A stretch of 64,000 nt of DNA. Source: Metallyticus violacea. Its lineage: Eukaryota > Arthropoda > Insecta > Mantodea > Metallyticidae. Location of the stretch: contig CM060831.1 of the NCBI GenBank assembly GCA_030762175.1, positions 31,943,001 through 32,007,000 of the forward strand, given 5' to 3'. The stretch's first letter is position 1, and every line of letters begins with the position of its first letter. Both the position numbers and the translations under genes were made by a program. Positions 21,558 to 34,789 of the stretch are shown piece by piece. The notes beneath the pieces were generated by a model that was not told the DNA's origin, did no database searches, and saw only the letters and a program-made list of their open reading frames with translations.

Positions 21558-22055
21558 TGTTCTATTAATACAGATAAACTGCACAACATAAAAAGGGCAG
21601 AGAAAAAAAAAGGAAAAATATTCAGAAGTTAAATTATTTTCTATAATCGATAATAACCGTACGGTAAAGTTGAGCGTATTTATTACGAAAAGAAACTCTT
21701 TCTTACGAACCTGAACAAGTATGCATACCATGCTGTGAAAATACAGATGTGCAAACATAGTCTGAAATACAAGACTTAGTCCCGAAACTCTGCAGAAGGT
21801 TTCAAAATGCAGATGAAGAAGGAAAACATATACAAAGAAGTAAGAACGGGGGGAAGGATATAGGCCCTCTCCTCTATAAAATCTCTTTCTTTAATTCTTA
21901 TACGTTCTCCGAGAAGGAAAACGAGGAATACATAAAATAGTACTATTTCTAATGAAACCTTTGTGCATTAACATACACGCGCGCAATTGTAATGGTTAAT
22001 CATTTTCCAGTAAATGCTGTAAGCCTCACAATCGCAAGAAAGCCTATATATGTAC

Positions 22056-22945
22056 GAGAGCGATCTGAAAAGTTCTTGGCCTCGGCCACAGGTGTCATGC
22101 AATTTGCAAGATACTTTTTTTTCTTTGGAATGTCTTCTTAAACATCATTTGAAATACCAAGTCATTGTTTCAAGTAGTTTATTTAATAGAGCTGTGTTGT
22201 GAGTATTCCAATACCAAACAGCGATAAAATTATTTTGTAAAAGAAGGTTTAACGATAAAATAAATGCATACATAATTTATAAAAGTTTAAGCGTTTTTTA
22301 AATAATTTTCAACGATTAAAAATTGGGCGTTTTAACGGCATCAAAGTTGGTTTTGTGCTAAGGATTGCACACCAGAACCCAACCAGAAATCAAAATATAG
22401 GACAGAAGCCTGTTGTTTAACACCAAAGTAGACAAATTTGGCTCTATCTGTAGGGAAGGTAATTACATCAGTATTTTGGTACGCTAAAGAAATTTTACTA
22501 ATAAATTATCTTCAGGAGGATAATAGCACATCCGGAGAGCAATGTTCCAATCTTTCAAACCAAGTAGATGAAAAAAATCGTGAGAAAAGATCCGGTTTGA
22601 ATACGAAAATTATCATTTGTCATCAAGACAATGCGCATGCTCAGAAAAGTGTTTTAACGATGGGAAAGCTGAGAGATTTGAAATATGAATTGTTGAAGCA
22701 TCCAACCTACTCCTCACATTTGGTTGTTACCAAAGCTCAAAATTTACCTTGCTGGTTAGCACTTTTTTTTATTAAATCAAAAGGCGAATGCAAGACCTTC
22801 CGGTAGCTACCTCAGAAACAGGCTTAAGGCATTGAAGCATCACCGGAATAAATGCATTGACCGTAAGTAAGATCTTGAAAAATAAACATAATGTTCAACA
22901 AAAACCCGTTCATTTATTGTTAGACCGAAACATTTATTGACCGCC
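22056..22945 (+). mobile_element. Mariner-family transposon, internally deleted and inactive
   Basis: The left end reads TACGAGAGCGATCTGAAAAG then TTCTTGGCC, a mariner-type terminus. The N-terminal DNA-binding half is missing. From 22438 the plus strand encodes GKVITSVFWYAKEILLINYL, IICHQDNAHAQKSVLTMGKL and RDLKYELLKHPTYSSHLVV. These are the core of a mariner transposase with the second catalytic Asp (HQDN), but the third Asp motif is changed to YSSHLVV. The remaining downstream sequence to about 22945 is degenerate. The 22730-22760 segment (KAQNLPCW) matches the related relic at 30.76 kb. Confidence 0.82.
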
Positions 22946-23612
22946 TTCCAATATCTGGAAGAGACATTTTGTCAAGCTTTAAGATAGCATTACGAACATT
23001 AAGTCCCTTTATAACGTTTAAAAATAAATGAGGGTAAATAATAATCTTGCTATAATGGACGTTACTTATGCCAGCTTTCATAAAGATCTCAGTTTAGCGA
23101 ACCCCTTATTCATACACCAAATATTTAACAATCTTCAATTAGTTCAAAGTTGCTGTATGTAGTTATGATATATAGGCCAACCTTTAGTGTTCTTCCAAAA
23201 TGAAGCAACAGCGCTTAAAATGCTGAAACCGCATCAGTTCAATCATTATAAATTTATTTTATTTTCGAAACAATTAGATGCAAATTAAATCGGCGAGTTA
23301 TTAGTGCTAGACGCTGACAATTACTTTTTAGATAGTTTAAAACATTTACTTTAGAATTCCTGTTAAAGGATATTGCACCCTTTTCACTTAATTTCAAATT
23401 AAAAGATGAATGAATAACTTTTTTGGATGGCTCAGGGAACTACAGAAATCAAAAGTGACATCAAACTTTAACTTCCGTTGCCTGACAACCATAAAAGTTT
23501 TCTCCTTATAAGAGACTAAGGAAATTCCATGTTATTGACACATGTCTCATTTCAAAGAACTGAAAACAATATGCCTAAGTCACAGTGGCCACAGTTCAAT
23601 ATTGAATTTGTA

Positions 23613-23652
<40 letters not shown>

Positions 23653-24920
23653 TCCTTCGATCAATGACATAAAATCAGAATTGCAACCAGTCATGGTTGT
23701 TATAGTTTCATTTACTTTACTTGAATTCATTGTTTCATAAGGGGAAAAAAAAACATTATATTCATGTGCACAATGTAAGCACTGAAAATATAATGTAATA
23801 CTGCACCTATTTTGCATCTATTGTGCAAAAGTCGTATTAAATACTATCCGGTTTTTTTTCATTTCCACTAGATAAAAAATCCTAACCTCTCTGATGAATA
23901 ACCATCGACACGCAAACATTTGCAAAGGACCTCACATATCTGATAAAGTTACCACTGCTTAACAAAGGGCAAAATTACCAAGCTATGCAGAGAGTAAGTC
24001 TCTTGATGGAACTTGATGCAGTTCGGAAGTCAGTGCAAGGACCACGTCATGCATCCTCGCTTCCGCCGCATCAAGCACATATCCGGTGCAGCGAGCAAAC
24101 GTCGCAGGTAAATCATTGCCGTTTAACGACACTAGGTTTGAGGCTCAACATGAGGAAAGAAATAAGAAGCATATCTTAATAGGCTTCACGCTTTTTGCCA
24201 AATGAGTTGGTTATTTCAAAGCGGTCGTGAGTGAGAAAAGGAATCGTAAGATGCACAGCTTTTTATAAAAATGCATTTTAACTTTAGACGTGTGCAATAT
24301 ATGAAGTTTTTGTTGCTTCTACCGTAGTGTTATCCTTTTGAAAGACTGAATTAATGCATCTTTTAAATACTCAATATAATAAATACAATAAAACACAATA
24401 TATATATATAATTATACACGCAACCTATCACCGTATACAATTTTGTATTTATTAATTATAAGCCTCTTTACTAATATTTTATTTCAATTTAACGCTGTCT
24501 TACTGATCCAAGACTCACAACATTGTAATTATTAGGGTATTTGATATCCATGCAACAAAAAATCGCCATATTTAATAATATCCCATTTCTTCACATTTTT
24601 TCCCCTCTGACCTTAAATTTATTATCTTATTCCCAACTACTCCTGTTGGAAGTATTGCATTTCTTCATATGTGATTTCTCTCCCAATAATATATTTCTTT
24701 ACATTCTAATAAACTATGCCAGATATTGTCTTAGCGCGTTCAATTCTAGTTCTGGCGAATGCAAATTCTTATCTGTCATCCTTAATGCAATATTCAACAT
24801 AATTTTCCCTACCCCAACTTTTCTTGCCATTCCCTTCCTGCAATGACCATAATTGCCACGAGTAAACGAAAAAGGTTATTTGCTCATATCTGAACTTAAC
24901 AGGTTATAAAACTCATGTGA
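22946..24920. other. AT-rich stretch without recognised gene
   Basis: Contains an (AAT)n run at 23612-23652. A more GC-rich piece at 23985-24110 ends in a possible donor (CGCAG/GTAAAT) and could be an exon of something unknown; there is no similarity to support it. Confidence 0.4.
23612..23652. repeat. (AAT)n microsatellite
   Basis: Uninterrupted trinucleotide run of about 40 bases. Confidence 0.95.
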
Positions 24921-25112
24921 CCGCCTCCGTGGTCTAGTGGTAGCGTTCGCGAGGTATGGGTTATAATCACGATCAGGTCAAGCTGTGTGGGTAAGTTTTT
25001 TTGTTCCCTCCCCCCTTTTTTCCCCAGAGTTTATCCTTATCTGAGAAGGTAAATGACAGCTAGCCTTAAGGCACCAAGGAACCCAAGCTCATTTGAGCCA
25101 TCATTAATTCAT
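24921..25112 (+). repeat. SINE family B (tRNA-derived) copy
   Basis: The head has an A-box-like TGGTCTAGTGGTAGCG as in glycine/aspartate-type tRNAs. A degenerate B-box region follows and then a 3' part rich in T/C runs (GTTCCCTCCCCCC). The remainder includes GAAGGTAAATGACAGCTAGC. Only one clear copy is in the window, so the boundaries are approximate. Confidence 0.55.
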
Positions 25113-25362
25113 TTCAATATCCCAACAGACTTACACCCATAGTATTCAGCCCACAATCAACAGACGCTGCGAAAAGACCAATGCAGTCAAAGCGAAAATA
25201 CGTTTCAAAAGCAATTTCCATTTGACCCACCAAAACCACTATGCACAAAGGAAATTATTGTGCAAAACATTCGGAATTAATGTGAAAGAGGCATGACGGG
25301 TGGAATAACCACATCCTTTCCTAAAATAAGGAACATTTCCTAAGGTTACATTTTTTACAAGT

Positions 25363-25570
25363 GTTAAATGCCGTTTTTACTATTGAGACATCACATGCTA
25401 TGGGCACTGATGGTACGTGGGATATGATAAATTGGTAAAGATTTTTTTGGAAGGAAACGGCCCAGGCCTAAGTTTAGGGTACCTGCCTAGCATTTGACAT
25501 GAGGACTGAGGAAAATATGGAAAAAACCTCAGCCACGGAGGACGATCCACGCGGGAATCAAACAAATACA
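25363..25570 (-). repeat. SINE family A copy, minus strand
   Basis: Read on the minus strand the order is damaged tRNA head, TTCCCGCGTGGATCG, the CCTCAGTCCTCATG and GGCCTGGGCCG blocks, and finally AGTAAAAACGGCATTTAAC. It is diverged and shortened at the head. Confidence 0.75.
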
Positions 25571-26214
25571 ATATACAAAAATGTTTTAACAACCTAAATT
25601 TTGTCTAGTTTTACGTCGTTACTGTTAATAGGTCTATCTTAGGATTTCCCTCCAAAAATGACGCACTAACGCTTAAAATATATAAACTATATACATTTTG
25701 TGAAGTGTTGGACATCTTGGTCTTACGGGGTAAGTGGCCGACTTGAGAACAGTTTTTAAATGTGCCTCGCTGTAATCAGGTAAAAAGCGTTTCCAAGCAC
25801 CGCATGCAAGACAGACTCCTGGTTACTGTACTTTTTTCCCCCCTTGATAGTAATTAAAAATAAGTAAGACAAAATGAATCACATTTAAACGTAGTGAATA
25901 TTTTATTCTAAAATATTATTCTATAAGAATCGCGGATTAACAGATTTCTGGTACCACAAAAAGGGGCAAAGCCCCACAGAAAGCAATACTAGACGTTCAC
26001 CTTCCGACCTGGCACTTATTGTTGCTATAAAATGCAAAACAAAAGCAATGTGCCGAGACATCTAAACTGCACCTTATTCACATGACGCTATTCCAGCGCT
26101 AAAGTGCACTGCATTTCAATTCTGGCGCCATTCTTTCATTCATCGCCGAGTGACGAATGTGCGCGCATGCTTATCGCTTCCGCCTTACTCGCACTTGTTA
26201 TGTAGGTAGTTGGA

Positions 26215-26216
<2 letters not shown>

Positions 26217-26260
<44 letters not shown>
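26217..26260. repeat. Poly(A) run, 44 bases
   Basis: Uninterrupted A homopolymer. Without a recognisable element upstream it may be a SINE/retrocopy tail or simple expansion. Confidence 0.95.
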
Positions 26261-26261
<1 letters not shown>

Positions 26262-28427
26262 CACAGTAGTTCGTCTTGCGTAATCAGCAGATCCCTTTTG
26301 CAACGCCAACGTGGCGCCATTGACGTGCCTTTTGTACCTCCCGTGTTATCCATTTCCGATATTGTTCCACGAGCTGGGGGAAAAAAAAAACCTGTCTGGA
26401 GCAGTCATATGACGAGGAGAAATTTTTAAAGTGTACGCCTTCAACATTTGCCCAAAAAACCAGATATAACCAACACTCTATTTTGCGGAATCTTCCTGTA
26501 CCTCAAATTTACCTTTGTTTTACAGCACCAAATTAAACAATACACCACATATTGTTACCAATCATTTAACTAACTTTCTACTAAATGATACTCAATTGAA
26601 AAAAATCTTTAACAATGTATTAAATTTAGATTGATAGTTTGAAACATTCACCTAACACTGCTATATTTTAAACACAAACAAGGTTAATAAAAGGAAAACC
26701 TATTTTTGTAGGCGTAATTTTTTGTCTTTTCAACAATAGTCACCAAACACCTTTTTATTTTACTAATTTCAATTTTTACTTTCCCCTTCGGCTTGCCCGT
26801 CGACTTTTATACTTCTTACGTTCATATAAAAGTGAGTTTATTTGCACTAATTTCGTTATCTGAATTTCCTATCGGATTTCGAAATATTTAGAGGCAGTTG
26901 GTATAATTTTGGGCAATAATTTCAGCGTCGCTGTCCAATTTGGGTTGCGCACAGAACTCTATCCTTAAAGCAGCAAAATATTGTAACTAATTAATTACAG
27001 GATAACAATAAACTTACTCCTCTCTAAGGCATTCCATGTATCGTCATAATTTATATATTACTTTGGAGTATCCTGTACATTTCTCGGTGTGACAAATAGT
27101 CAAATATAAGTTTGCATGTATAAAACGTCTGAAATTTCCCTAGAACCGATTGTTTTTTCTCATTCCTTCCTTCCTTGGTTCATTGTGCTTATATTAGGGA
27201 AAAGATCTTTCAATACTGCCACTGTATCCTCGTATTGCAAAAAGAAATATTGAGCAATGTTAAAATCTCTGTATATTGTTCTTCATTTTGCAAAAATTAA
27301 ACTTTTGCACGCCATTTTTTCTTGGTTTGACTGATAATGAGGTGACAATTTAATTTCTTCAAATTGTTAAACGATAAAAACATCTACTGTTATCAATCTG
27401 TACACAGGATTACCCGATATCGCTTGTTCGATGTCACATTTCGAAACTGCGAACATACAAACATAGATTCAATTGTTAAATCAACCAGTCTATAGTCACC
27501 GTCTGCACTCTTCATTCAAATGATGCTAGCAACACTGAACATAGAAGGAATGTCTACGAAACAAAAATTAATAAGTAAGAGTTTAACATGATAAATGAGG
27601 ACAAATTAATGATTTCTAAAAACGAACGCTGACTGTTACTGGACGCTTAACAATGAGCCAACTTATCACAAACTGACTTGAAGGTACCCTGATGAAGAGG
27701 TGCGCACAAGAATGAATTTTACAGTTAAGCATATTTTAAATAGTAGATGGGATATTTGGGGTGTAAGATATACAGCTAAAATGGGGTGTTAAACATTATT
27801 GTGGGATATATATCACCGACAAGAATTGCGGTCTCATGGAGATTACATTAAAAATAAATAAATAAATCAGGGGGAGGTACTTCCGTATAAAATGCATCGG
27901 TACTTGGCCTTAGCAAATTATAATACCCCTCTTCTGAGCTCTCTTCAAAATACTTGAAGAAAATTAATGTCAAACCCCCGCCCCCCACTAACATTCTTCA
28001 AGCACTTCCTTATATAAGTTTATGCATTAAAAAGCAAAAGGAAATGGAAAGAAAACATGGGTGGAAGACAAAAAAGAGATTTGCAGGAACGTTACTGCGT
28101 GAGAACACATGAATGCAGAAAGAAAGGTGACATAGCGGAGCTAGAATGGGTAATATAAAATTGTAAAACCTTAATGCTGTTGATTAGAATTACACTAATA
28201 AAAACATTAAACAGAATTATAAAGTAATAAGTTATTATATCCAGTTGTAGATAAACACGCAAATAATGATCGTTTTCGAGATTACAGTTTAAACTGTACT
28301 GTACTCGTATTCCGGAGTTTTATCACTTACACAATTCTTTAATCACAATCGGGGAAAAAATAGATGTTTAGTGACTCTATCAACGTGATCATTTATAATC
28401 ATTAGCTCCTGGAAAATGCACAAAACA

Positions 28428-28452
28428 TTTTTTTTTTTTTTTTTTTTTTTTT
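28428..28452. repeat. Poly(T) run, 25 bases
   Basis: Uninterrupted T homopolymer. Confidence 0.95.
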
Positions 28453-28664
28453 AAACCTATACATTTTTACTATGATTTTCGCATTGCAAGTGTTTGGAGG
28501 CGATTTATCATTCGTGCACTAATACAACATTTTAGCATTGTTATTAAGATTTTCTTTAATGTTTATAGAACACTGTAATTCCAGCATAACCTATTTTACA
28601 TTGTGAAATAAAACTGCTTGTTGAAATTTACAGCGAATTATGTGCTTTCCCAAACTTTTCCTGC

Positions 28665-28735
28665 GGGCAACGGGCTGGGAACTAATTCCAAGCTTTCTAG
28701 GGCTTATATGAAGCTCCTGTGTAAATTTCATAGCC
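28665..28735 (+). repeat. Dispersed repeat, second copy (see 17395)
   Basis: Shares GGGAACTAATTCC, AAGCTTT, TTATAT and AGCTCCT with 17.40-17.46 kb. Confidence 0.4.
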
Positions 28736-30119
28736 AAACCTTACAGGAGACTAAGGAAGAGTCAAACAACGGATACAAACACCCCGTGATGGGAATAAAG
28801 AGGGGCACGAGGAGGAGGAGAAAGAACGGAGCAGCTGCCTCTCAAGGTCTAAGTTTAGAAAAGAGCGTCCTGTCGCAGCCGGCCGGCTCCATGCTGGAGA
28901 GAGCGGAAGAGCCCCGCCGCAATGGTGCGCCGAAGAAAGCCATGTTTCTTTTTCTGTTAACCATCACCTCTTAAAGACGGTGTGCTAGGTAGCGGGGTCT
29001 ATCAGTGGCAAACTGGTATAAGATCAAGTTCACTTTTTAATATCAGATAAGGTTGCAGTAATTTTATGTCCGGCTATGTTAAAAGTATGCTTTGGAAATG
29101 TCCCAACCACTCGAATGTTCACTTATTATAAAATACATCAAATCACCTACGAATTCCCAGGTTTCTAATACAAGTTCGTTTCAGTTTTGACACATATCCA
29201 GAGCAATAATATGTTAGCTTATTCTTTTACTGCCGATAAACATTCAAAAGATGAACTTTTATTAATGAAAACATATATAAGATACATCATATTTTCTTTA
29301 TCACACAATAAAGTATTTAAGATTACTTTTCTTGGTTACAAGTAACAAGATGCTTTTTCATGGTATTAACTAACTATCACAGTCAGCCGCTTGTCAGAGA
29401 GAACATTTTTCATAATGGAAAAACGACGTTCTATTTCCACTAAAGTGACTGGATGGAGCATATTTAAAACAAGCTATTTCGGAAAGACTCATACCAATTA
29501 CAACAGAAAATTCATCTTTTAGGACATCGTAGAAATCTTGATCAAGACAAAGTAAAGTAGTTTTGAATGGTCCTGGCGAATGAGCAAAACAATGCGCATC
29601 GGTTTACGGTCCAGTTAATTTTCAATTTATGCGTTAATAGGGGAATCAGGTTAATATCACTCTTACTTCAGTACTGAACACATTATATGGAAGGATTATT
29701 GCACAGTGTTCCGCTTTCATATTTCGCGCTTGCGATTGTTATATTTATGCAGCTGAGAAGTTATCTCCCACCACAAATTTCCTAGAATTGTCTTGGTCAG
29801 ATAGATACATGGCCATTCGCCAGGACTATTCAAAACTACAATACTTCCCTCATCCTCTCTAATTTTCGGTATTTGGTATGTCCGAGGTAACCGCACGTTC
29901 CTGTCACTGTTATTTAAAGAGCTTAAATGAATGGGTTGAGGAGAGTGTTTTTTTGACTGCTTGAAAAGAAATATATGTATAACAAGATTCTCAATAGATA
30001 TTTCGTGAGGTGAACATGCCATTTAATTTTTGTAACTTTTTCACTTCACTTTTTAGACATATTGCAAGTCTTTATGTGCTTTCTAAAATGGGTAAATAAT
30101 CGCACAAAAATCCATAACG

Positions 30120-30160
30120 GGGAGAGAGGGAGAGGGAGAGGGAGAGAGAGAGAGAGAGAG
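30120..30160. repeat. (GA)n microsatellite
   Basis: GGGA/GAGA units passing into a pure GA run. Confidence 0.95.
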
Positions 30161-30345
30161 ACCCACCGACCCCAAATGTACGGAAACATGTTTTTCCCCC
30201 CATATCTGACTCTTAAATATATTTACTCAGATAGATATGACATTTTACCTAACTCCCATGCTCTGATTGTAAATATTATACACTTATTAGCATACGCAGT
30301 TTAAGTATTTCCCGAGACAGCGAATTCCATCTACTTAATATGACG

Positions 30346-30998
30346 GTGTGCTAAGTTCTGGCCCCAGCTACAACTGTTGGTACATCTGTCCCAAGAATTC
30401 ATTTGAAATATGAAGTCTTGGCTCCAAAATTATTTATTTATATAGACGTTTATTTAAAACAGCAGTGTTAGCAGCCTTCCACAAAAATAAATAAATAAAC
30501 AAAATTGGAATATCATGTGAGTGATAAACTTTTCTTCTTTTTGGGTAAAATACGATTTAAAGCCAAAGGAAATTCAGGCAACATTTATAAAAGTTTTTGC
30601 CAAATATTTTTTATTTACATACACGAGTTTTTTTTTCTAATTGCTTATCTACATTAGGGCTAACCAAAGAATACTATTGCCATCTTTTAAAACAAGTAGA
30701 GATGTTGGATCTCCCCCTACTCCCCAAATTAAACTTCCTGCGACTTCCATCTGTTTCTAAAGCTCAAAATCTTCCTCGCTGGTCACCGTTTTTCCATTAT
30801 TTCAAGAGACGATTGCACCTGTACAGTAATATTTTGTAGTTCTTCCGGAAAGGTATACAAAGACGCGATAATGGCACTGGGGCATCTTGGAATAAATGTA
30901 TTTACCTTAAAGGAGATTATATGGGGGGGGGGGGTATTCTAGTTAAAAACTCTACCTTCATTGTTAGCCGAGAACTTTCCAACCATACTCGAATGTTT
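30346..30998 (+). mobile_element. Mariner-family relic related to the 22 kb copy
   Basis: The left end GTGCTAAGTTCTGGCC and right end TTAGCCGAGAACTTTCC plus TACTCG are diverged mariner termini. Inside, LTKEYYCHLLKQVEMLD and SVSKAQNLPRWSPFFHYF match, in order, pieces of the transposase seen at 22.4-22.8 kb. Most of the coding sequence is deleted. It is about 650 bp against the usual 1.3 kb. Confidence 0.7.
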
Positions 30999-33080
30999 AG
31001 CTGTTTTAATATACATATATTATAAAATGAGCTGGAGCAAACTTATTCCATGCACCATATGGCCATATCAAACCAATCATAACCCCACCCCATTTTTTTT
31101 TCCAAATTATGCTAAATTTACGCTGCAAAAAGTAAACAAAAATTATTTTGTTTATATATATATCACATTGTTGTAGCATGCTTTATAAAGACAGTATTAA
31201 TACTAGAGACCGGATGCTTATGACATGTTATATTTTCCCTCTTTTTGCTACTTTAATTGGCAAGTACGTTAAGGGTGATTTAATCTAATCTGATTGAAAT
31301 TGTGTACTTTTTATTGGCCACCCATGTCCTTACTGTCTTTCAGAGGCAGATTTTGCACACGCCTGAACTGATGCTTGTAATTTCTCGAATTTTCTTTTCT
31401 TAAAATATTTATTTCTGTGAATTACAAGGGTAAGTTGCACAGAAAGGGAATGGAGAATTTAGGAACCAATGTTGAGATACAACAGATAACTTGTTATTTG
31501 TTACTGTAATTCACTGCGACCGTCTATCATGTTGTAATGTGTATAGTGTTGAGTGTTCTCTTGAGTGGTTAAAATATTCAGAATTTAATAGTAAACAATA
31601 TTTTTAATGTGTTAGATTTTTAAAGGCAGGATTTTGAAAATGTGTCAGAAAAGTTTGTTTTTACGTTTAATTATTGTCATATTTTCAGTTTTTAGACTAT
31701 AATATATATTTCTTACATCTTTAAGTCATAAACACCCGAGCCCTAATTATTACAATATGGGAACTGTAAATTGCAACGAAGCTGTTGTTCTAAATAATTA
31801 ATTATTAATTAATATTGGATTCTGGTGCTAAAAGCATGTCATTCATTCTTGAAACTAACAATCAGAGCACAGAAATAACGCTTTCTTTCACCACTATTTG
31901 CTATTTATTCATGGAATATTTAAACATTACGGTATGCTTACAAAACCATATGCTGTGCTTAAGCCGTTAGACCTTTTCAACGGAAACAAGCAGCATTCAT
32001 GTTGTCATAAATGAGAGATTTTTGCACATACCACAAGTCCTTACTTGCTATAAATATAGTTAGTGCAGCATTTGCCGAGTATTCAACTCAGACTGCACTC
32101 CCTTACCTTCGCAAACTCAATCGACTATGTTCAAGAACGTACACGAGTCCCAGAATAGCTGTACTATTTTTTGAAGCTATATCCTCGTGTACGCATGTCA
32201 CTGTTGCATCTCACAGTGATTTTAGGGATAGACGTTGTAAACGGATTTCTTTACTTTGATTTTCTCTATAATATTTTCATTGCTAAACAAGCTACATAAC
32301 TAATATTCAATCGATGCATAGTAATTAATATTTGTTCATTTCCTTCTGTACTCGTTACATGTATTAAATATATTTTTTTGTTATCTGTTATTGATTCTGA
32401 CCTGCTGAATTTGTGTCAATTCATGCAAGTATGTACTTAAGCAATGACAAGTCAGTGAAGCAAGGAGTACCATTTTCAAAGAGAATATATACCAAATATG
32501 TGTACCACTTTCTTAAAACTAAAGTATTGACGGCTGTTAAATCAGCTGCTTCTTTTCCAAACGCTTACAGCGCAACGTGTGTTGCCTAATCCGAAAAATT
32601 ATAAGGCGATTCTGGGACACCGTGCGTAAGAAAGTCACCTAACTACCTCAAGAGCTTGCTTCAGTAACTTTTTTATATTTAAAGCGTGCACTTTTCAACA
32701 TCTATATACACATTTCTGTTTATATTATAATTACTCTTTCTGCATGAATAAGACGAGTTTTAACTGTGATAATTCAGACGCATAGAAGCAAACAACCATA
32801 GTGATATAAACTTCTGATGAGAATGATTCTAACAATGCCAAAGCTTGCCAATGAGCGGAAGATGGAGGTGCGACAGAAGTAAAAGAACAAGCAGAATTTG
32901 AAGGGCGTCAGAATAATAGTAGCTTTAGTGCTACTGAACCCTTACCGAAATGACAGCCTAGAACACCTAGGCATTCACGACATACGGTAAACCTTTGCTC
33001 GTGTAGCAGGCCAATTCTCGAGCTCCAAAATCCCGAGTCATTACCACAGCATTATTTCTATTTTGGGGTAGTCGGAAGTT
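30999..33080. other. AT-rich stretch without recognised gene
   Basis: No repeat family, exon or RNA gene recognised. A plus-strand frame at 32011-32259 is unsupported. Confidence 0.4.
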
Positions 33081-33119
33081 ATCAGCGTGGATGCTCGCAT
33101 TGTCTGGCTAGCATGTACT

Positions 33120-33620
33120 GCTTTGCATGAACGGGACGAGCTAATGATGGCGCGAATGTATCCCAGTTCCTTCTACGTCTAATTTTAATGTGCGCGAAAA
33201 TTCTGGAAAAAGAATTCTTTCGGGACCGATAGCAGTCGAGCCCGCATCCCCCAGCTGATAAGCACACCGCGGCTCGTATTACGTGATATGATAAATGCCC
33301 TTTTGCGCGCCTAGCGCATTTCTTGCTGCACCCATTTTTGGGCCCCAAACTTCCTTTCTTCCAAGATAACCAATCCGACACTGGGGTTTCCTTCCTTTTT
33401 CCTTTCTTAAACTTCTGTTCAGCTCCCTCCCCTTCGCGAGAGACGAAGAGGTGGGAGGAAAGCGACCACCTGGCGTCTTCCACGCGGGCACGTGACATGC
33501 TACTACTATAAAGGAACCTTGGCTTAGGTCTTCCCATGGGCCTTCTGGCAAAACCAACCAAAAGAACAAAGGAGTACCTTCCTCTGGAGTCTAAACCAAA
33601 CCACACATTCGCTTTCCTTC
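33120..33620. promoter_or_regulatory. GC-rich patch with TATA box and CACGTG E-box; possible promoter
   Basis: Higher GC than its surroundings. The plus strand has CACGTG at 33490-33495 and TATAAA at 33508-33513, an arrangement compatible with a core promoter. The minus strand is open from 33606 to 33082 (174 codons), but the translated sequence has no family resemblance and the frame is easily explained by GC content. It could be an alternative AP-4 promoter (if minus-strand initiation) or an unrelated gene's 5' end. Confidence 0.25.
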
Positions 33621-34789
33621 TTCTGCAAGAGAAGTCTTCCAGAACGCGAATGCATTATCCAAATATAGATGACCTTGGACGAATCCGTAACTCTTGAGTG
33701 AGTAAAAAGAGGCCACCATTTAGGGGGATTTAGAGCAGGCCAGTTACAAAGAGATAAGGAATCACACTTTCCTCTCTACCATAAACGCGCACAAAGCTAA
33801 CTGTACCTTTAAGGCTGGTACAAATGGCAAAGTATACCACATTGTTTTCTATTTCATACTTGTGTGCGTATGTAGCAGCAGCTTCAAATTTCTAAGAAGC
33901 TCAGACCAATTTATTGTATTAAAAATACAATTTAATGCATGAACTCAAGAGCTTCAGCATGCCAATAAAACGACACGACATGCGAGGTACCACACAGTCC
34001 GTAACTTTCCTAAGCAGTTTGGATTCGACTCTGGCTCAGATATGTTCTTCATTCTACTGAATCAATTCTCTGTACAGGCATCGTAAAACTTCTCTGAGGC
34101 CGCAGTCGTCAATCTAACCTAGATATGCTAACGAAACTACCGTATAAATGTACGTTTTGTCATCATTAACATATTTTCTCAGGAAAAAAAAAAATTGTAC
34201 TTAAATATAGTAACGACGTAAAGTGAGCGATGTGTTCTTTTAATCAATTTGTTTAAAACTGCATATAGCCTGCTCGCCTTATGTTTTTCTCGTGTCATTA
34301 AGTATGATCCATGTTTACTTGACCCATCAATATTTACTTAAAAACAAGGTCAATCGATTTAATGCAAAGCATTTATACGCATGCCGTTATCTTTTTCCCT
34401 CCTTCGACTAATTTTCTCTCTATATAAGAAATTATGAGCTCTGCTCAATTCCTCGCACACATGAAGAAAAAAACGGACACAGCTCTGAATATTGATGGTC
34501 TGTTGTTGGTTTAAAAACTTGAGGGGCGAGAACAATGCGAAAACTATAGACTCCATATGTTAACTTTATTTCATCATAACGCATACTATTTCGCGAATAA
34601 TTGTGACACGAAAGAGTATCTGAGCACGCGGACCCTGAGAATTAAGCAATAAGAGTGAAGTTTGATGCAAACCAATGTTTCTAGAATAGTCTCAACACCA
34701 ACCTATGGTGCTTTCAAAACCTTTACTTTTTATTTACTCCTTTCATTATTATTCCTTCGTTAGGTTCCTTAGCCCAGCATCAGAGCATA

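Larger units (their letters stand above)
25566..30345. other. AT-rich stretch without recognised gene
   Basis: Contains long poly(A) at 26217-26260, poly(T) at 28428-28452 and (GA)n at 30120-30160. A GC-rich open frame at 28618-28974 (118 codons, basic stretch RRRRKN) overlaps the dispersed repeat at 28665-28735 and resembles no family, so it is not called as a gene. A more CpG-rich patch lies at about 26090-26180. Confidence 0.45.

Noticed and set aside
22438..22806. 122-codon ORF as an independent host gene
   Set aside because: It is the catalytic core of a decayed mariner transposase with a lost third Asp motif.
23985..24110. Possible plus-strand exon ending at a GTAAAT donor
   Set aside because: Only a weak donor and slightly higher GC; no acceptor in phase and no recognisable protein sequence.
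28618..28974. 118-codon plus-strand frame with an Arg-rich stretch
   Set aside because: Overlaps a dispersed repeat, has an ordinary chance composition and no recognisable family.
33082..33606. 174-codon open frame on the minus strand
   Set aside because: Lies in a GC-rich patch where long chance frames are expected; no domain, low-complexity composition and no splice or family support.
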